A stretch of 64,000 nucleotides of DNA from CAYQIM01 sp964417555 (GCA_964417555.1 CAYQIM010000059.1:1-64000); one strand, 5' to 3'; positions 26,392-36,373 are shown, counted from the first letter of the stretch. Made by a program: numbers and translations. The notes: generated by a model not told the origin, from the sequence alone.

Positions 26392-27834
26392 ATGACGAAC
26401 GCTGCTTTAGACAAACTCCTTCAACAAGACTATCAGCACGGATTTGTCAGTGACATTGAATCTGATACCCTCGCCTGCGGATTGGATGAATCCGTCATCC
26501 GCACTATCTCAGCCAAAAAGAACGAACCCGAATTCCTCTTAGACTGGCGCTTAAAGGCCTACCGTCATTGGCTAACCCTATCTGAACCGCATTGGGCCGA
26601 TTATATGGAATATCCGCCCATCGATTATCAAGCGATCAGTTATTATTCTGCGCCTAAAGTGAAAAAACAGCTAAACAGCCTGGATGAAGTCGATCCTGAA
26701 TTACTCCGTACCTATGAAAAATTGGGCATTCCGTTAACCGAACAAAAATTACTCGCCGGTGTCGCTGTCGATGCTGTATTTGATAGCATTTCTGTCGCTA
26801 CCACCTTTAAAGAAAAACTGCGTAGCATGGGTATTTTATTCTACTCATTTTCTGAAGCGGTACGGGAATATCCGGAACTGGTTAAAAAATATCTCGGTTC
26901 GGTCGTACCACCAACAGATAATTTTTTTGCTTGCTTAAATTCCGCCGTCTTTACCGATGGTTCCTTTTGCTATATCCCTAAAGGCGTACGCTGCCCGATG
27001 GAACTCTCCACTTATTTTCGTATTAATGCCGCCAATACCGGCCAATTTGAACGTACTTTGATCATCGCCGACGAAGGCAGCCAGGTCAGTTATTTAGAAG
27101 GTTGTACCGCACCACAACGCGATGAAAATCAACTCCACGCTGCCGTGGTCGAATTAGTGGCGTTAGATAACGCACAAATTAAATACTCCACCGTACAAAA
27201 TTGGTATCCCGGTGATAAAAATGGCAAAGGCGGTATCTATAATTTTGTCACCAAACGCGGCCATTGTCGCGGCGTTAACTCAAAAATTTCTTGGACCCAA
27301 GTTGAAACCGGTTCTGCCATTACTTGGAAATATCCCAGCGTGATTCTACAAGGCGATCATTCCAGCGGTGAATTTTATTCCGTCGCCGTCGCTAACCATA
27401 AACAACAAGCGGATACCGGCACAAAAATGATCCACATTGGCAAAAACACCAAAAGCACCATTTTATCAAAAGGTATTAGTGCGGGTGCTGGCCAAAATAC
27501 CTATCGCGGCATTGTCAGGGCGTTACCCGGCGCAGAAAATGCACGTAACTATACCCAATGTGATTCTTTATTAATCGGCGATCGCTGTACTGCCCATACC
27601 TTCCCTTCGATTGAAGTGAAAAACCCCAGTACGCAAGTCGAACATGAAGCATCGGCCTCCAAAATTAGCGATGATCAGCTTTTTTATTGCCAACAACGGG
27701 GGCTAGAAACGGAAGAAGCGCTCTCTCTGATCGTCAATGGCTTTTGCAAAGCCGTGTTCAAAGAACTGCCGATGGAATTTGCCGTCGAAGCACAGAAATT
27801 ATTAGGTGTTAGCCTAGAGGGTAGTATCGGCTAA
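26392..27834 (+). CDS. sufB: Fe-S assembly scaffold subunit SufB
   Basis: SufB forms the SufBC2D scaffold on which Fe-S clusters are built in the cytoplasm. The 480 aa are full length. Conserved segments include DGSFCYIPKGVRCPMELSTY, NYTQCDSLLIGDRCTAHTFP with the cluster-related Cys, and the C-terminal YCQQRGLETEEAL. It follows the regulator by 1 bp. The operon uses sufU instead of sufE/sufA, as in Legionella and other bacteria with a single SUF system. Confidence 0.97.
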   Translation: MTNAALDKLLQQDYQHGFVSDIESDTLACGLDESVIRTISAKKNEPEFLLDWRLKAYRHWLTLSEPHWADYMEYPPIDYQAISYYSAPKVKKQLNSLDEVDPELLRTYEKLGIPLTEQKLLAGVAVDAVFDSISVATTFKEKLRSMGILFYSFSEAVREYPELVKKYLGSVVPPTDNFFACLNSAVFTDGSFCYIPKGVRCPMELSTYFRINAANTGQFERTLIIADEGSQVSYLEGCTAPQRDENQLHAAVVELVALDNAQIKYSTVQNWYPGDKNGKGGIYNFVTKRGHCRGVNSKISWTQVETGSAITWKYPSVILQGDHSSGEFYSVAVANHKQQADTGTKMIHIGKNTKSTILSKGISAGAGQNTYRGIVRALPGAENARNYTQCDSLLIGDRCTAHTFPSIEVKNPSTQVEHEASASKISDDQLFYCQQRGLETEEALSLIVNGFCKAVFKELPMEFAVEAQKLLGVSLEGSIG

Positions 27835-27913
27835 TGTACGCTTTGCACTTGAACGTTTGGCGGTGAGTATTCAACACGGCCAAGCTATGAGTAAATTCAA
27901 CTTAAAAAAAAAT

Positions 27914-28669
27914 ATGTTAACTATCAAAAATTGTCATGCCAAAGTCGATAACAAAGCCATTTTAAAAGGTATCGATCTACATATAAAACCGGGCGAAGTC
28001 CACGCTATTATGGGACCAAATGGTTCAGGTAAAAGCACACTCGCGAATGTGCTGGCCGGACGCGGAAACTATACCCTTAGCCAAGGTAGCATCCGGTATT
28101 TGGATCACGAACTCACCGACTTATCGCCAGAGCAACGGGCACAAGCCGGTTTATTTTTGGCATTCCAATATCCGGTCGAGATTCCAGGCGTCAGTAATGT
28201 CTATTTATTCAAAGCCTCATTAAATGCGATTCGTAAAGCCCGTGGCGAACCCGAGCTGGACGCGATGGATTTCCTCGCCCTGGTGAAAGAAAAATTAAAA
28301 CTCGTCGAAATGGATCAAGACTTTCTCTATCGCTCGGTCAATGAAGGCTTTTCCGGCGGTGAAAAAAAGCGGAATGAAATACTGCAAATGGCACTATTAG
28401 AACCCAAATTAGCCATTCTTGATGAAACTGACTCCGGCCTCGATATTGACGCTTTAAAGACAGTGGCCAATGGCGTGAATAGACTACGTTCACCGGATCG
28501 TGCCATGGTGTTGATTACCCATTACCAACGTTTATTAGATTATATTCAACCCGATGTTGTTCATATCCTGGCTGGCGGAAAAATCATTCGTTCCGGTGAT
28601 TTTACTCTGGCACAAACGCTAGAAAAAGAAGGCTATGCCACAATCCTACAAGAACAATCCATGATTTAA
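27914..28669 (+). CDS. sufC: Fe-S assembly ATPase SufC
   Basis: This ABC-type ATPase drives the SufBC2D scaffold. From the ATG at 27914 it is 251 aa and begins MLTIKNCHAKVDNKAIL as SufC proteins do; starts at 27857 (TTG) and 27887 are in frame but would add an unusual leader. Walker A is GPNGSGKST, the signature is FSGGEKKR and Walker B is LAILDETDSGLD. No strong ribosome-binding sequence precedes any of the candidate starts. Confidence 0.95.
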   Translation: MLTIKNCHAKVDNKAILKGIDLHIKPGEVHAIMGPNGSGKSTLANVLAGRGNYTLSQGSIRYLDHELTDLSPEQRAQAGLFLAFQYPVEIPGVSNVYLFKASLNAIRKARGEPELDAMDFLALVKEKLKLVEMDQDFLYRSVNEGFSGGEKKRNEILQMALLEPKLAILDETDSGLDIDALKTVANGVNRLRSPDRAMVLITHYQRLLDYIQPDVVHILAGGKIIRSGDFTLAQTLEKEGYATILQEQSMI

Positions 28670-28674
28670 AAAAC

Positions 28675-30000
28675 ATGTTAACTACTCCATTAAATCCTAA
28701 TTTTTCTGCCGTTGCCCATTATGTCAACGAATATCAGCGCGTGGAAAAAAACCTCATCGCTTCTTCACCCGCATCGCTGCGATTACACCGTAAAACCGCA
28801 TTAGACAACTTTACCGCTAGCGGATTTCCGACCCGAAAACACGCCGACTGGAAATACACACCACTGACAACCTTCTTAGCAACCCCTTTTTCGCTAGCAC
28901 CCTCAGCGATCAAAACAGAATTTTTGCCCTCACTCGAACCGACAAACAACATGCGCTTAGTGTTTGTAAACGGCCTTTTCTCACAAGCTTTATCACACCT
29001 AACGTCATTGCCCAATCAGTGTAAAGTCAGTTATTTAGCAGATATTATTAAAAATAATCCTGAGCATTTATTCCAATATTGGCAAACCACGGCCGATACA
29101 AAAAATAGCTTTATTGATTTAAATACCGCTTTTTTTCAAGACGGCGCCTATATTTATTTAGCCGCCGATACCAAGTTAGCCTCCCCTATCGAGCTCGTAT
29201 TTATTACCACGGCAGAACAAAATTTTATTCCCGTCCGTAATATCATAATCGCTGAGAAAAATAGCCGTGCCGTTATTATTGAAAAATATATCTCACTCAA
29301 TAACACAGCATCGTCTTATTTTACTAACACCGTTAGTGAATGTTTTTTAAATCCACAAAGCCAGCTTGAACATTACAAATTGATCGCAGAAAGTGAAAAA
29401 AGCACACACATTGGCCATCTCTGTGTGAACCAACAACAGGAAAGCCAACTTTCAGCCTATTCCATTGTGCTAAAAGGCGGTTTAGTGCGTAATGATACGC
29501 AGGTTAAACTTGCACAAGCCCAGGCGCACTGTCAGCTGAAAAGCCTCTACTATGCACAAGGAAAACAACACATTGATCAGCAGACGAGCATCGACCATAT
29601 CAGCCCCTTTACCACCAGCAAAGAATTTTATAAAGGGCTGATTGCTGATCAGGCCCGTGCCGTCTTTAATGGCAAAGTCACCGTTCGACCGCAGGCCATA
29701 AAAAGTAAAGCCGAGCAACTTAACAAAAATTTATTACTTTCACGCCATGCCGAAGTGAATAGCAAACCGCAATTAGAGATATTTGCCGATGATATTCAAT
29801 GTACGCACGGCGCCAGTATTGGTCAGCTTGATGAAACAGCACTTTTCTATCTACGTGCGCGTGGTATCGATGAAAAACAAGCCCATGCACTTTTAATTAA
29901 GGCATTCGTGCAAGACATTATTCAGCAAATGCCCTTATTAATATCACATCCTGCTTTATCACCTTCGTTAAAAAATTTATTTGATTATGCAAGCCTTTGA
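28675..30000 (+). CDS. sufD: Fe-S assembly subunit SufD
   Basis: SufD is the SufB paralogue in the scaffold. The 441 aa contain PTRKHADWKYTPL near the N-terminus and, in the C-terminal beta-helix, GKVTVRPQAIKSKAEQLNKN and CTHGASIGQLDETALFYLRA with the conserved Cys and His. It starts a few bases after the sufC stop and its last codons overlap the sufS start. Nothing is missing. Confidence 0.95.
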   Translation: MLTTPLNPNFSAVAHYVNEYQRVEKNLIASSPASLRLHRKTALDNFTASGFPTRKHADWKYTPLTTFLATPFSLAPSAIKTEFLPSLEPTNNMRLVFVNGLFSQALSHLTSLPNQCKVSYLADIIKNNPEHLFQYWQTTADTKNSFIDLNTAFFQDGAYIYLAADTKLASPIELVFITTAEQNFIPVRNIIIAEKNSRAVIIEKYISLNNTASSYFTNTVSECFLNPQSQLEHYKLIAESEKSTHIGHLCVNQQQESQLSAYSIVLKGGLVRNDTQVKLAQAQAHCQLKSLYYAQGKQHIDQQTSIDHISPFTTSKEFYKGLIADQARAVFNGKVTVRPQAIKSKAEQLNKNLLLSRHAEVNSKPQLEIFADDIQCTHGASIGQLDETALFYLRARGIDEKQAHALLIKAFVQDIIQQMPLLISHPALSPSLKNLFDYASL

Positions 30001-31228
30001 TATTAGCCAAATAAGACAAGACTTCCCTATTTTACAGCAAAAAATTAACGGGAAATCGCTGATTTATCTCGATAGCGCTGCCAGCATGCAAAAACCTCAG
30101 TCAGTGATTCAGCGCATTACCGATTTCTATAGCCAAGAATATAGTAATGTCCACCGTGGTATCCACAGTTTAAGTGAACAAGCCACCGATCACTATGAAA
30201 AGAGCCGTGAAAAAATTCAACACTTTATTAATGCCAAACATTTTTCGGAGATCGTGTTTGTACGCGGCACTACCGAAGCGATCAACCTCGTTGCCCAAAC
30301 CTATGGTCGTAGCGAAATAAAAGCCTGTGATGAAATCATAATCACGCACATGGAACACCATGCCAATATCGTGCCCTGGCAATTACTTTGCCAACAAACC
30401 GGCGCCCAACTCAAGGTTATTCCGATTAATGAGGCTGGCGAATTAATGCTTGCCGAATACGAAAAACTTTTAACCGCAAAAACCAAACTCGTTGCTCTTT
30501 GTCACATTTCTAATACCTTAGGTACAATTAATCCGCTAAAACAAATCATAGATTTAGCGCATGCCAACAATGCCGTAGTATTAATCGACGGCGCACAAGC
30601 CGTTCCGCACCAAAAAGTCGATGTGCAAGATTTAGATTGCGATTTTTATTGCTTCTCTGGACACAAATTATTTGGCCCCACCGGCATCGGCGTCCTGTAC
30701 GGCAAGCAACATCTATTAGAAGCTATGCCACCTTACCAAGGCGGCGGCAGCATGATCACCGAAGTCAGTTTAGAAAAAAGCCATTATCGTGAACCACCTT
30801 ATAAATTTGAAGCCGGCACACCGCATATTGCCGGTGTCATTGGCTTAGGCGCAGGAATTGATTACCTCAATCAACTCGATTTTACTGCGATACACGCTTA
30901 CGAAAAACAATTACTCGCCTACGCCACCGAACAATTAACTGCGATCCCCGGATTGCGTTTAATCGGTACCGCACAACAAAAAGCCGCCATTTTAAGTTTT
31001 ACCGTCAGTGATAGCTGCGGTGTCGCTATTCATGGCCACGATATCAGTGATGTATTAAATTCAGAAGCGGCGGTTGCAGTGAGAGCCGGTCAACATTGTA
31101 CGATGCCATTAATGAAACGTTTTGGCGTTGATTCTACCGTACGTGCTTCACTGGCTTTTTATAACACCCAGGCCGATATTGATGGCTTAGTCAGCGGTCT
31201 ACAGATACTGAAACAGCTTTTTAAATAA
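29987..31228 (+). CDS. sufS: cysteine desulfurase SufS
   Basis: SufS is a PLP enzyme that takes sulfur from cysteine and passes it to SufU. From the ATG at 29987 it has 413 aa. The PLP lysine is in FSGHKLFGP and the persulfide cysteine is in RAGQHCTMPLM. The gene overlaps the sufD end by 14 nt. A heavily deleted second copy of its first and last segments lies at 34349-34530 in the downstream island. Confidence 0.96.
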   Translation: MQAFDISQIRQDFPILQQKINGKSLIYLDSAASMQKPQSVIQRITDFYSQEYSNVHRGIHSLSEQATDHYEKSREKIQHFINAKHFSEIVFVRGTTEAINLVAQTYGRSEIKACDEIIITHMEHHANIVPWQLLCQQTGAQLKVIPINEAGELMLAEYEKLLTAKTKLVALCHISNTLGTINPLKQIIDLAHANNAVVLIDGAQAVPHQKVDVQDLDCDFYCFSGHKLFGPTGIGVLYGKQHLLEAMPPYQGGGSMITEVSLEKSHYREPPYKFEAGTPHIAGVIGLGAGIDYLNQLDFTAIHAYEKQLLAYATEQLTAIPGLRLIGTAQQKAAILSFTVSDSCGVAIHGHDISDVLNSEAAVAVRAGQHCTMPLMKRFGVDSTVRASLAFYNTQADIDGLVSGLQILKQLFK

Positions 31229-31230
31229 TC

Positions 31231-31686
31231 ATGTCTGATCTACGCGAACTCTACCAAGAAATGATCCTCGAACACGGCCGCCATCCGCGCCATTGCGGTG
31301 TCATGCCCCATGCCAATCGACAAGCAAAAGGATTTAATCAACTATGCGGCGATCAACTCACCCTTTATCTAGAAATAGAAAACAATCGAATTAAAGATAT
31401 CAGTTTTACCGGATCAGGCTGCGCGATCTCCATCGCCTCCGCTTCCTTGATGTCAGAAACGTTGAAAGGAAAAAATGAGCAAGAAGCGATGTTGTTTTTC
31501 CAATTCTTTCATCAATTGCTCACAGCGGAAAATGGAACGAGGAATTTACTAAAAGAGGCAGAGAAATTAGCGGTTTTTTCCGGTGTTAAAGCCTATCCCG
31601 CCCGCGTCAAATGTGCCACCTTGGCCTGGCACACTTTACAAGCAGCATTGAATCAACAGAAAGAAGCGGTTTCGACGGAAAATTAG
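31231..31686 (+). CDS. sufU: SUF sulfur-transfer protein SufU (NifU-like)
   Basis: SufU receives sulfur from SufS at a zinc-bound cysteine. The 151 aa contain the ligands Cys39-Gly-Asp (LCGDQL), Cys66 in GSGCAIS and a Cys near 128 in VKCATLAWHTL. The family's Asp in CGD is kept. It starts 2 bp after sufS. In related operons sufT follows directly; here it is 6.5 kb away beyond an accessory island. Confidence 0.93.
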   Translation: MSDLRELYQEMILEHGRHPRHCGVMPHANRQAKGFNQLCGDQLTLYLEIENNRIKDISFTGSGCAISIASASLMSETLKGKNEQEAMLFFQFFHQLLTAENGTRNLLKEAEKLAVFSGVKAYPARVKCATLAWHTLQAALNQQKEAVSTEN

Positions 31687-31712
31687 CAGATACTCTGCTA
31701 CAGTAAACCATA

Positions 31713-31850
31713 AATTAGATCATCGGCATTTTCATACTATTCGGCATAACACTTCCTCTATCTTATTATGAACGGCGAGAGTTTAGCCGAAATTTCCTAT
31801 GTATTAGGCCATAAAACATTGCTCTCACCAATTCTACACAAACTTGCCCT
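31713..31850 (+). pseudogene. tyrosine recombinase relic
   Basis: A short decayed stretch reads RHNTSS, then after a frameshift MNGESLAEISYVLGHKTL, which matches the end of a tyrosine recombinase catalytic domain (the RHTFAS helix followed by the LGHKT box). The terminal Tyr segment is lost in a further frameshift. It marks the sufU edge of the accessory island and may be the trace of the element that opened the suf operon. Confidence 0.65.
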
Positions 31851-32657
31851 CTATTCCCCATACATTCCTTTATGGCCCTTATGAGTAATAACAAAAGAAG
31901 ATAAACCATTATGAGACAGTTTCATATCAGCACTATCCTCTAAAAAAATTACTTTTTCTTTACTATAAGTTCCAGAACCCCAGGTATAAAGCTTACACTT
32001 AGAACCAACTTTCACTGATTTAAATGCATCATTTAGAGGATTTCTGGTTTCACTATCATAGAAAAAGTTATATGAATCTCCTATTTTATAGACGTAGCTA
32101 TCACCAGTAAAATTTTTTCCAGTATAAAATATAACTCTTTTACTCATATCATTTTCATCATAGAGCGCATAAATAAAGGCATCTTTACTATCCGTCGGCA
32201 TAATTCGACTAATAGCTTTAGGATATTTTGTTGTAAAACAAGCAGAAAATAATAAGATAGGCGTTTGTAATTTTTCAAAGTTAATGTCTACTTTTGCTTC
32301 ATCCGTTATGAGAGATGCCGCAATCGTATTATTGTCACTCATTATATTTACACTTTCCAAGTAAATTTCACTTCCATCTTGACCAGAAAATTGAGATTCA
32401 ATCAGCATACTTTCACAATATACTTTATCTTTACTTATCTTAATTCGTTCAATAGGAAGTTGAATTGACATCGCCCCTCCCTGATCATTCATAATGTTTA
32501 AACGAATTTCATTTAAGCGTATTTTTTTTCCATTTTTTTCTAATAACATTAATCTTTTTTCAAAAATTTTTTCTACATTAAGCTCATAATTAACTCTCAT
32601 TGAACTCAGTGATTCTGAAGATTTCATTATTTTATCGGTTTCAAGCGAAGAATTCAT
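31851..32657 (-). CDS. crystallin-like accessory protein, paralogue A
   Basis: This 268-aa protein has no known function. Residues about 20-150 form a beta-rich N-terminal module (KIRLNEIRLNI, QLPIERIKISKDKVYCES). Residues about 170-260 look like a beta/gamma-crystallin domain: VIFYTGKNFTGDSYVYKIGD, then LNDAFKSVKVGSKCKLYTW, then VIFLEDSADM. It is a paralogue of the genes at 35481-36355 and 60723-61589. The ATG follows a GGAG ribosome-binding sequence. No signal peptide is visible. It lies 112 bp downstream of the Kelch-like gene on the same strand. Crystallin domains often bind calcium and occur in secreted proteins; a secreted role here is inference. Confidence 0.75.
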   Translation of the reverse strand: MNSSLETDKIMKSSESLSSMRVNYELNVEKIFEKRLMLLEKNGKKIRLNEIRLNIMNDQGGAMSIQLPIERIKISKDKVYCESMLIESQFSGQDGSEIYLESVNIMSDNNTIAASLITDEAKVDINFEKLQTPILLFSACFTTKYPKAISRIMPTDSKDAFIYALYDENDMSKRVIFYTGKNFTGDSYVYKIGDSYNFFYDSETRNPLNDAFKSVKVGSKCKLYTWGSGTYSKEKVIFLEDSADMKLSHNGLSSFVITHKGHKGMYGE

Positions 32658-32769
32658 TTTTTTACTCCATAAATTGTTTATAAATACCTGTAACTATATT
32701 TTTTCTTTATTCTATCCAACGTAATACTAAATAATTTAGCTTTTTTCAGAATGTCTACTTGCTAATAAG

Positions 32770-34221
32770 CTAAGCGGTCAGTTGATATAAGCTTAATGAA
32801 ATTTGACTTTGTCCCTGGTCTTTTTTGTAATCTAAAAAGGCAATGCAAGCTTTATCTCTAATATTACATACTTTAAAGTTTAAATTATTATTACTATTTT
32901 CACTTCCAGGAAAGTCAAAAAAATCGTCCTCATCTTGTTGTTGAGAAAATGGTGAAGCTAAAAGATATCGCTGCCATTTACAGGTGATAGGCTCGAAACT
33001 GTAAAAGTAGCCACTATTTTTATTATCTTCATTGTTCTCAAAACTTTGTTGATTAAAGATTAAAATCTTGTTACCCAATACACAGGCACAATTATCAGAA
33101 GAATTAATTACTTTACTCCAAGTCGCGTAATTTTCTTGAATATCTCTAAATGCGGTTGCCTTGAATTCTTTGGCAGCTCCAAGATATTTAAAGCCTCCAG
33201 GATGGCTATTGCTAACCATTGTTCCACCGCTAAAATTTAAATAAGGCAAACGAAAATATTCAACGAGCGGTTCGGAAATATTAAGCCCACCGATAATACA
33301 ATAAAAGTTGAAAAAAGGAATAACCATCGGTTTACTTCTAGGATATAGTAGGAGGTTTTCTATTTTTTGACCCCAGTAGTGAAAAGTCTTACCTTCAATC
33401 GCGCAAGGCCATTGAAGAAAAGTAAAAAGTGAAGCATTTTTATAATTACCCTTATATTTAACAATCATCTCTTTATCTTTAAACGAGCCTTTCTTATCTG
33501 AGGCTGTTACTTCAAGTATTTGTTTATCGGTTAAGATGTACCAGCTTATTTCATTTTCATTACAACCGGCCATTACAGCTTGAAAACAGCTAGACTTTTC
33601 CTTTATCTCCCCTACATATTTATTTTTGAACTTTTTTTTCGCAAATGGATTTAAATTATAAGTGAATAAATGCAACGTTTGATTCGGTATAGTAATGGCT
33701 AAGCAATAAATATTCTCTAAGCCATCGTAATACATGCCTATCAATTCCAGTTGATCAGCTTTTAAGTTATTTGCCGAGAAAGACGATTTAAAAACTTCAT
33801 GAAGTTGCTGTGGTTGTTCTAAAATAGATTGGCTTAGTAAGGAAGGCGAAAAACTTATTTTTTTACTTTGCAAAGGAAGCGTGAAAAGTAAATTTAGTTC
33901 TTCAACGGGCATGACCTGTGATTCTGGAAAATAGTATTCAGCAAGCGTCGCTTCATCTTCGGCTCGAATTAATTCAATAGCCGTAATAAAACCCTTTTCC
34001 TGACTAATAAACGGTTCGCCTTCTAAAATGACTTTGTTTTGCTCTTTAACAATAGTATTTAAAGGAACAAGCAATTTAATACTCTGTTCATCACTAGCAT
34101 ATTTTTTTAAGGTGATTCGATAGTTTAATTCTTGAGGATTTAGATTTATTTTTTTTAAAATACCTTGTTCTTGTAAAGCTAAAGCTGAATCTGTCCATTT
34201 TAAATCTTGTAATATTTTCAT
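32770..34221 (-). CDS. Kelch-like accessory protein, paralogue K1
   Basis: The 483-aa product starts at the ATG after an AGGAG ribosome-binding sequence. It has an N-terminal beta-rich module (about 20-110, including LVPLNTIVKEQNKVILEGE) that seems related to the one in the crystallin-like proteins. It then has a region with repeated beta strands resembling a beta-propeller: FYCIIGGLNISEPLVEYFRL, CACVLGNKILIFN and YFYSFEPITCKWQRYLL. It is colinear with the broken gene at 43127-44647. An acidic loop (QQDEDDFFDF) precedes the C-terminus. Function unknown. Confidence 0.7.
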   Translation of the reverse strand: MKILQDLKWTDSALALQEQGILKKINLNPQELNYRITLKKYASDEQSIKLLVPLNTIVKEQNKVILEGEPFISQEKGFITAIELIRAEDEATLAEYYFPESQVMPVEELNLLFTLPLQSKKISFSPSLLSQSILEQPQQLHEVFKSSFSANNLKADQLELIGMYYDGLENIYCLAITIPNQTLHLFTYNLNPFAKKKFKNKYVGEIKEKSSCFQAVMAGCNENEISWYILTDKQILEVTASDKKGSFKDKEMIVKYKGNYKNASLFTFLQWPCAIEGKTFHYWGQKIENLLLYPRSKPMVIPFFNFYCIIGGLNISEPLVEYFRLPYLNFSGGTMVSNSHPGGFKYLGAAKEFKATAFRDIQENYATWSKVINSSDNCACVLGNKILIFNQQSFENNEDNKNSGYFYSFEPITCKWQRYLLASPFSQQQDEDDFFDFPGSENSNNNLNFKVCNIRDKACIAFLDYKKDQGQSQISLSLYQLTA

Positions 34222-34348
34222 AAGCAATCTCCTAATTATTAAATTTATTAAAAAAACTATTCTGTAACTAAAAATCAGTATAGTTAATATCTGACGACAT
34301 GAGAGTATAAAAACAAATTACAATCTAAAAAAAATTTCTTTACTTTTA
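34222..34348. other. AT-rich gap upstream of Kelch-like gene
   Basis: This AT-rich segment should hold the promoter of the Kelch-like gene on the minus strand. I see no clear -35/-10 pair that stands out from the AT background and nothing else recognisable. Confidence 0.3.
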
Positions 34349-34530
34349 ATGCAAACATTTTACATTAATCAAATAAGACAACTTCCCTACTTTAAAAATA
34401 GAAAATTTACTGGAAATCATTGGTTTATCTCGCAAAGGAAATTAATCTCATCAAACAATTCATCGATAACACTTTGGTGTTGATTCTGCCGTACAGCTTC
34501 GCTGGCTTTTTATAATACGAAAGAATAGTT
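34349..34530 (+). pseudogene. internally deleted copy of sufS
   Basis: The segment starting ATGCAAACATTTTACATTAA parallels the first codons of sufS (about 29987-30075), including CAAATAAGACA and TGGTTTATCTCG. It then jumps to a stretch matching the end of sufS (about 31115-31175): TTTGGTGTTGATTCTGCCGT and CTTCGCTGGCTTTTTATAA. About 1 kb is deleted and the rest is mutated. It shows that part of the suf operon was duplicated into the island and then decayed. Confidence 0.75.
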
Positions 34531-34603
34531 TAAGTTACCTGCCTATTTCACAGTTAAAGTCAGGGCAAAAAGAATGATCAGTTTTTCTCAAATCTAAAAC
34601 AAG

Positions 34604-34786
34604 TTATAAAAGTAAACTTAACCCAGGCTCTTTTTTAGTTATTTTTTTATCTTTTATTATTATTTCCATTTCTTTTTTAATTTTAGATTTTTCTTCCTCA
34701 ACAATTCGATTACCTCCAACAACTATAATTTTAGCTTCCTTTTTTAGATAATTAGCAAATGGATTATCTCTTCCTTCTCCAATCAT
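34604..34786 (-). CDS. small Lys-rich open reading frame, doubtful
   Basis: A 60-aa frame with a very basic and acidic composition (KKEAKIIVVGG, then EEEKSKIKKEMEIIIKDKK). No family is recognised and there is no strong ribosome-binding site. It lies between the sufS relic and an IS256 relic. It may be chance or the remains of a longer gene. Confidence 0.2.
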   Translation of the reverse strand: MIGEGRDNPFANYLKKEAKIIVVGGNRIVEEEKSKIKKEMEIIIKDKKITKKEPGLSLLL

Positions 34787-34874
34787 TATCAGCTACAGAT
34801 AAGCATACCAAGTTCTCATTTTTTACTCCGCAATAACCAAAGGTTTTACCACTATCATTACCATATAAATTTCC

Positions 34875-35260
34875 TGCTGTTAAGGCGGCTAATGGCTGGG
34901 TATTTTTTATCCCATTTTTCACTGAACATCAGAAGCGCTTCTTTCGCTTGTTCTATAGAAATAGCACGGTAAATAAGCTTAAGGTCCGCTACCACGGCTT
35001 CCATGTCCTTATGCGGTACGTAGCGTAAGGAATAACGAATCAGATGTACAATGCATAGCTGAATCTTCGTTTTTGGGAATACCGCGTCGATTGCCCTGGA
35101 AATCCGCTTAACCCATCAACGCAAGCAATAAAAATATCCTTAACCCCACGATTATTTAATTCGGTTAATACAGACAGCCAAAATTTTGCACCTTCGGTTT
35201 CGGCTATCCACAAACCCAGTAATTCCTTTTGTCCCTCACAATTTAATTGCCTCTCAACTA
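34875..35260 (-). pseudogene. IS256-family (mutator type) transposase fragment
   Basis: On the minus strand, with several frameshifts, the segment reads KELLGLWIAETEGAKFW, LTELNNRGVKDIFIACVDGL and then a stretch close to the usual FP-AI-VFPKT-QLCIVHLIR region. This is the central part of an IS256-type DDE transposase, in which ADGLxGF holds a catalytic Asp. No complete ends are seen. A C-terminal piece lies 1.3 kb away at 36500-36606 on the opposite strand. Confidence 0.75.
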
Positions 35261-35480
35261 CAAATGTTTTTTGATGGTCGATTAAATTTACAGTTACGTT
35301 AAACTTTTAATGACACAGTTTTCTGAACACTCTCTTTTTTTGTCGGCTAAAACAATTTCGTGGAATTACTACCCGCTATTGTAAATAGGGGAAATATTTT
35401 TTGGAGGCCGTTAAATTCGCTTCAGCCATTATATTGATGACTTAATTGACGACACACTCTAGTACACTGCGTAAAGTGAG

Positions 35481-36355
35481 TTACTTGTTACTTTCTTCTG
35501 TTGCTTCTTGTACATCATCTTCTTGTATGCGTTTAACTGAACTTCTTGGTAAACTTCTTCGTACTTTTTTTTGTTCTTTCTCGGATTTACCAATAACAAT
35601 AAAAGAAGTTAATCCCCGATATCTATATCAGGTGTATCTTCTAAAAGTAATTTATGAACCCCCTCAAAGGTATGTATCCATACCATAACTTTACAATGAG
35701 AGCCTATACGCACCGAATTTAGCTGATTATCTAGTCCTTTAAACCATGGAAAATCAATCACATCACCTACTTTATATTTATGACTATCGCCTGTAAAATT
35801 TTTACCAGTAAAAAAAATAATCTCTTTAGGTTTAGGTTGGTTTTTATCTTTGCCATGACCATCAAAATCATCACTATACCTATCATAGATGATGTTTCTT
35901 CCTATATCTTTTGGATATTTTTTCCTAATAGCTTGCGGATAACTGGTCACAAAATTAATAGCAATGATTGTTATCGGGTGATCCAAATCTATTTCAAACT
36001 TATCCTCCTCATCATGATCATCGTCTATCTCTAAGAAAGCAACCTCTATCTCGCCTTCCCCTAGTTGTGCACTAACGCTAATCTTTTCGAAAAAAATTTC
36101 ATCATCTGGCTCATCCAAATCATACATACTATGATGAAGTTTCCCTCGCTCAACTATTGTTTCACAAACAATTTCACCTTCTTTACTTACATTAACCCTC
36201 TCTATAGGTATAGAACAGCAAATTTCTGACTCACTATCTATATTAATTAACTTTAATTTAATACTATTTAATTCAATTTTTTTATTTCTTTTAGCTAACA
36301 TTCTTAATCTAGTTTCAAAACCTTTAGTAGGATCTAAATTATAGCTATATCTCAT
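35481..36355 (-). pseudogene. crystallin-like accessory protein, paralogue B, frameshifted near the end
   Basis: A paralogue of the genes at 31851-32657 and 60723-61589. The start is the ATG at 36355, after AGGA. The N-terminal module (IPIERVNVSKEGEIVCET) and crystallin-like region (IIFFTGKNFTGDSHKYKVGD, LNSVRIGSHCKV, LLLEDTPDIDIG) are intact up to the frame stop at 35609. The next frame continues the family pattern with LTSFIVIGKS and then a charged tail ending QEDDVQEATEESNK, stopping at 35481. A single missing base at the IDIGG position therefore truncates it. The acidic tail resembles Dot/Icm E-block signals. Mutation or sequencing error are both possible. Confidence 0.7.
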
Positions 36356-36373
36356 ATTATTTCCTATTATCAA

